A model generated the notes under the pieces. It saw nothing but the letters and a program-made list of their open reading frames with translations. It made no database searches and had not been told where the DNA came from. This document shows, in pieces, positions 61,468 through 64,000 of a DNA stretch of 64,000 nucleotides (positions are counted from its first letter, which is position 1; the number at the start of each line of letters is the position of its first letter). Location: contig JACBWW010000096.1 in NCBI GenBank assembly GCA_020086605.1, forward strand, positions 1 through 64,000. The letters run 5' to 3'. Origin of the DNA: Lanius collurio. Its lineage: Eukaryota; Chordata; Aves; Passeriformes; Laniidae. A program made the position numbers and the translations under genes.

Positions 61468-64000
61468 CTGGTGAGTGGAAAAAAAAAAATAAAATAAAAT
61501 CATATCATGCAAACAAAGGAGAAACATAACTGGTTTAATTTGTAAATACAAGTATGTTGAAAATGACTAAATTAAAACATGATTAACATAAATTATTACA
61601 GGTACAACAGAGTACCTTTAAATTCTTGACATTTATCACTCTCAATTTTTATAATCAATCTTTGAGCACATGGAATTTAAAACTCTGTTAAAATGACCAA
61701 GTTTCCACAGAACTAGAGAGTGACAGTTTAAGTGACAAGAATCCATTTCTTCGCTGAGCCATTTTAAATGTCTCACACAGTAGAAACCATATACAGATGA
61801 AACATGCTGTGTCAGAGTGGGAGATGAAAAAAACAACACCATCATGCTAAAATAAGCACACACATGTTAACGAGAAATGGCTGTATGTTAAAACACCCAC
61901 TTTCAGACAGACTCAATGAAGGGAAAAAGGGGAGAAAATGCTACTAACTATAAGAGCTGCTTTTTCCGGAATGCTTTTCTTCTTCCCACACATTTGCTTA
62001 AGACACAGTTGTCTGCTAAGATCCAGAGCAGAGTATATTTCAAAATCTTTACCCTAATTAGCAGGCACAATCATCTTTCAGTCATCCTTAATGCTTACAA
62101 CTTATTGTTAGTACACAACAGTATTTTTCTAAAACAGCTTTGACCTAAAAATCAGAAATGCTAATAATATTACTGATAAAAAAGTGTGCATCCAAGTCAG
62201 AAAAAATGCATGGCCCTGATGACAGAATCCTGTAAAACCCTTCAGGTTTTGCTCAAGCAAGTGCAGGTATGCCAGGATTAGGAGCAAGACTGCTTTGCTG
62301 CAGAGGACCCAACAATGCCTGATGCAGAATGCTCCAGTACAGAGCAGAACATAATCAGATGTACACAGAGAAAATACTTTGATTACACTGCCAAAAGCAA
62401 TAAAGACCAATAGGACTTTGCTTATAAGGTGACTGCAGGTTTCAAAGAACAAGCAAACAGGAGCTCTGAAGAGAACTAGAGAAAAGCACTTCTGTGAAGA
62501 CATAAAAAGCATCTGACATTTTTCAGATTATTTATACCGCAGGTTTGAAAGGGAAGGACTCATTTCTCAGCAGCTGATGGTAAGTAACCCATTCCATACT
62601 GATTTCACTGAAAATATTTCTGAAGGGTGCTATTCAGTGCAATAAAAGAGCAAAAGTCTGACCCACAATCTGTCTTCCCTTGCTGTGGAAAGAAATGCAA
62701 TTGGTCCCTGAGTACCATCAATTCTGACTGAAATCAATGGAAGCTGAAGTAGCTCAGAGCTTTTCAGTGTTGGGCCCTACAGAACACCCTTCATACACAG
62801 GATCCTTGAGTTCAGCACTGCATAATTACTCTCCTAAGGCTTCGGAGTAGCATGCTTACCTTATTTCCATGCTGGATGACAGATTATTTTCCAAGTTTAA
62901 AAGTCTCCTTGTTAGATAATATCTATAAGTAACCTAGAATTTTCTGCATTCCTCTAGTTTTGATAAAAAACAACACTGTGCTCTCTGGAATCTATACCTG
63001 TGTGATGTTCTACTTCTGAAGCCCCCAGAAAACAGCATTAAATCCATCTTTCATCTGTTGTACGTTGATATTTATTCTAATTCCCATTATAAAATATTCT
63101 CAAGACAGAAAAATTAGAACAGGCATTTAAAACCCCCCCCGATGTAGCCACATTAATCATCAGAAAAAATGATAATACTACCTGGAGTGTGAATACCACA
63201 ATAATGAAACAGAACTGAGTATAACAAGCATTAGAAATAAATTAACATGTTAAAAAGATACATGTCACATGTACTGATCTATGCAATTTCTTCTCATAAA
63301 GGGAAACTCCTTCCCTGATAAGTCTCTGTTAAAAATTAAATCAAACAGAAAAAAAACTCCACCTACTTCATCAGGAGAGCAAAACCTTGTTTATTAGCAA
63401 AGCTTTACACATCATTCTTGTACGTAAAACCAATTAGTGTGACTCATGGTTCCATTCATTATCTTTCTAAAATATACCAATTACTTAAGACTGCAATGAC
63501 AAGTTATGGTTTTATGACAGTGCTATCCAATCTGCAAGCACACTGTTTACCTGTTTCACCAAATAATAGCTTACATGAATCACTGGTGAACTTAGACCTT
63601 TCTGGTTTTTCTTCTGATCCACGTATTTCAAACAAGATTTCTTGTTTTATGTGAAAGGCTACCTAAGAAACATTCTACGTAACAAGAACTAGGTTATGTC
63701 AGTTTTTTAATACAATGTGATCTCATCAGATTAAGAGTAATGAAAATTTGAGCAGAAATTAGTTTCCTAATGAAAGTCATAAACTCTGATGCCAAACAGC
63801 AAAATAGAAGCCTGTCAGAAGCCTCAAAGAAAAACATATCAAAGGGGATGCAAAACCAAGGAATAGCATTCAGTTTCTTTCTTTGCAGAGTGAGGTGAAA
63901 TTTCACCGTGCAAACGACTGCAGCCTGCCTGCTTGCTCACAGCATTACAAGGACTTGCTCCTAAGCACCAGAGCACAAGAGGGAAACCAGAAATCAGCAG
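61468..64000 (-). other. CADM2: CADM2 intron upstream of the stalk exon (partial)
   Basis: This is the 5'-ward intron of CADM2, entered at the stalk-exon acceptor and running off the window. It is AT-rich. Frames of up to 127 codons are present (62129-62512, minus) but show no Ig-domain or other signature. One decayed MITE-like piece lies at about 62690-62785 and a run of about 10 C at about 63130. The exon for the end of the third Ig domain must lie beyond 64000. Confidence 0.75.
62690..62785. mobile_element. Decayed MITE fragment with TGAAATCAATGGAAGC core
   Basis: The core tgactgaaatcaatggaagc, followed by tgaagtagctcagagctttt and a gggccct end, fits the common ancient amniote repeat with a TTGACTTCAATGG centre and a GGCCC terminus. 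The 5' arm is weak. It lies in the CADM2 intron upstream of the stalk exon. Confidence 0.45.

Noticed and set aside
61461..61478. Plus-strand donor-like sequence ctg/gtgagtgg next to the stalk exon
   Set aside because: It is the reverse complement of the CADM2 acceptor cactcaccag. The coding frame and the pyrimidine tract are on the minus strand, so this is a coincidence of sequence.
1..64000. CRISPR arrays, operons, bacterial promoters, tRNA or rRNA genes
   Set aside because: The window is vertebrate nuclear DNA. No regularly spaced repeats, tRNA cloverleaf with A/B boxes or rRNA sequence were recognised by eye. Short ncRNA pseudogenes cannot be excluded without a covariance-model search.

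Overview
This is bird-like vertebrate nuclear DNA: AT-rich, CpG-poor, almost entirely non-coding, with chicken-repeat-1 (CR1) LINE fragments, an avian-style ERV LTR and decayed amniote fold-back MITEs. The species cannot be fixed from the window. The only gene recognised is CADM2 (cell adhesion molecule 2 / SynCAM2 / Necl-3), on the minus strand, so transcription runs from position 64000 towards position 1.

Three CADM2 exons are visible, all with consensus GT-AG borders and matching phases. They are a 120-bp Thr-rich stalk exon (61348-61467), a 126-bp transmembrane exon (21026-21151) and the terminal coding exon (19342-19460, ending EEKKEYFI and a TAG stop). Stalk and transmembrane exons are separated by a 40.2-kb intron, and transmembrane and terminal exons by a 1.57-kb intron. 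The signal peptide, three Ig domains and promoter lie beyond position 64000. Left of 19342 comes the 3' UTR, whose end is not fixed, then intergenic DNA to position 1 with no recognisable gene.

The 40-kb intron carries most of the mobile DNA. There is a head-to-head CR1 pair at 21.8-23.5 kb, next to the transmembrane exon. A probable minus-strand solo LTR (35284-35740) lies beside another CR1 (35774-36154), and two more CR1 pieces lie at 48.5-48.9 kb and 51.5-51.8 kb. A diverged local duplication of about 330 bp has its copies 1.5 kb apart (43.6 and 45.1 kb). Decayed MITE-like elements lie at 14.0, 16.8, 30.6 and 62.7 kb. An inverted pair of an unnamed ancient repeat lies at 15.1-15.7 kb.

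No operon, CRISPR, tRNA, rRNA or undescribed gene system was found. All other open reading frames are short, lack family signatures and sit in introns, repeats or intergenic DNA. The observations most worth following are the local duplication, the conserved-looking repeat cluster in the CADM2 3' region, a possible 14-nt poison microexon, and the CR1 inverted pair beside the transmembrane exon.
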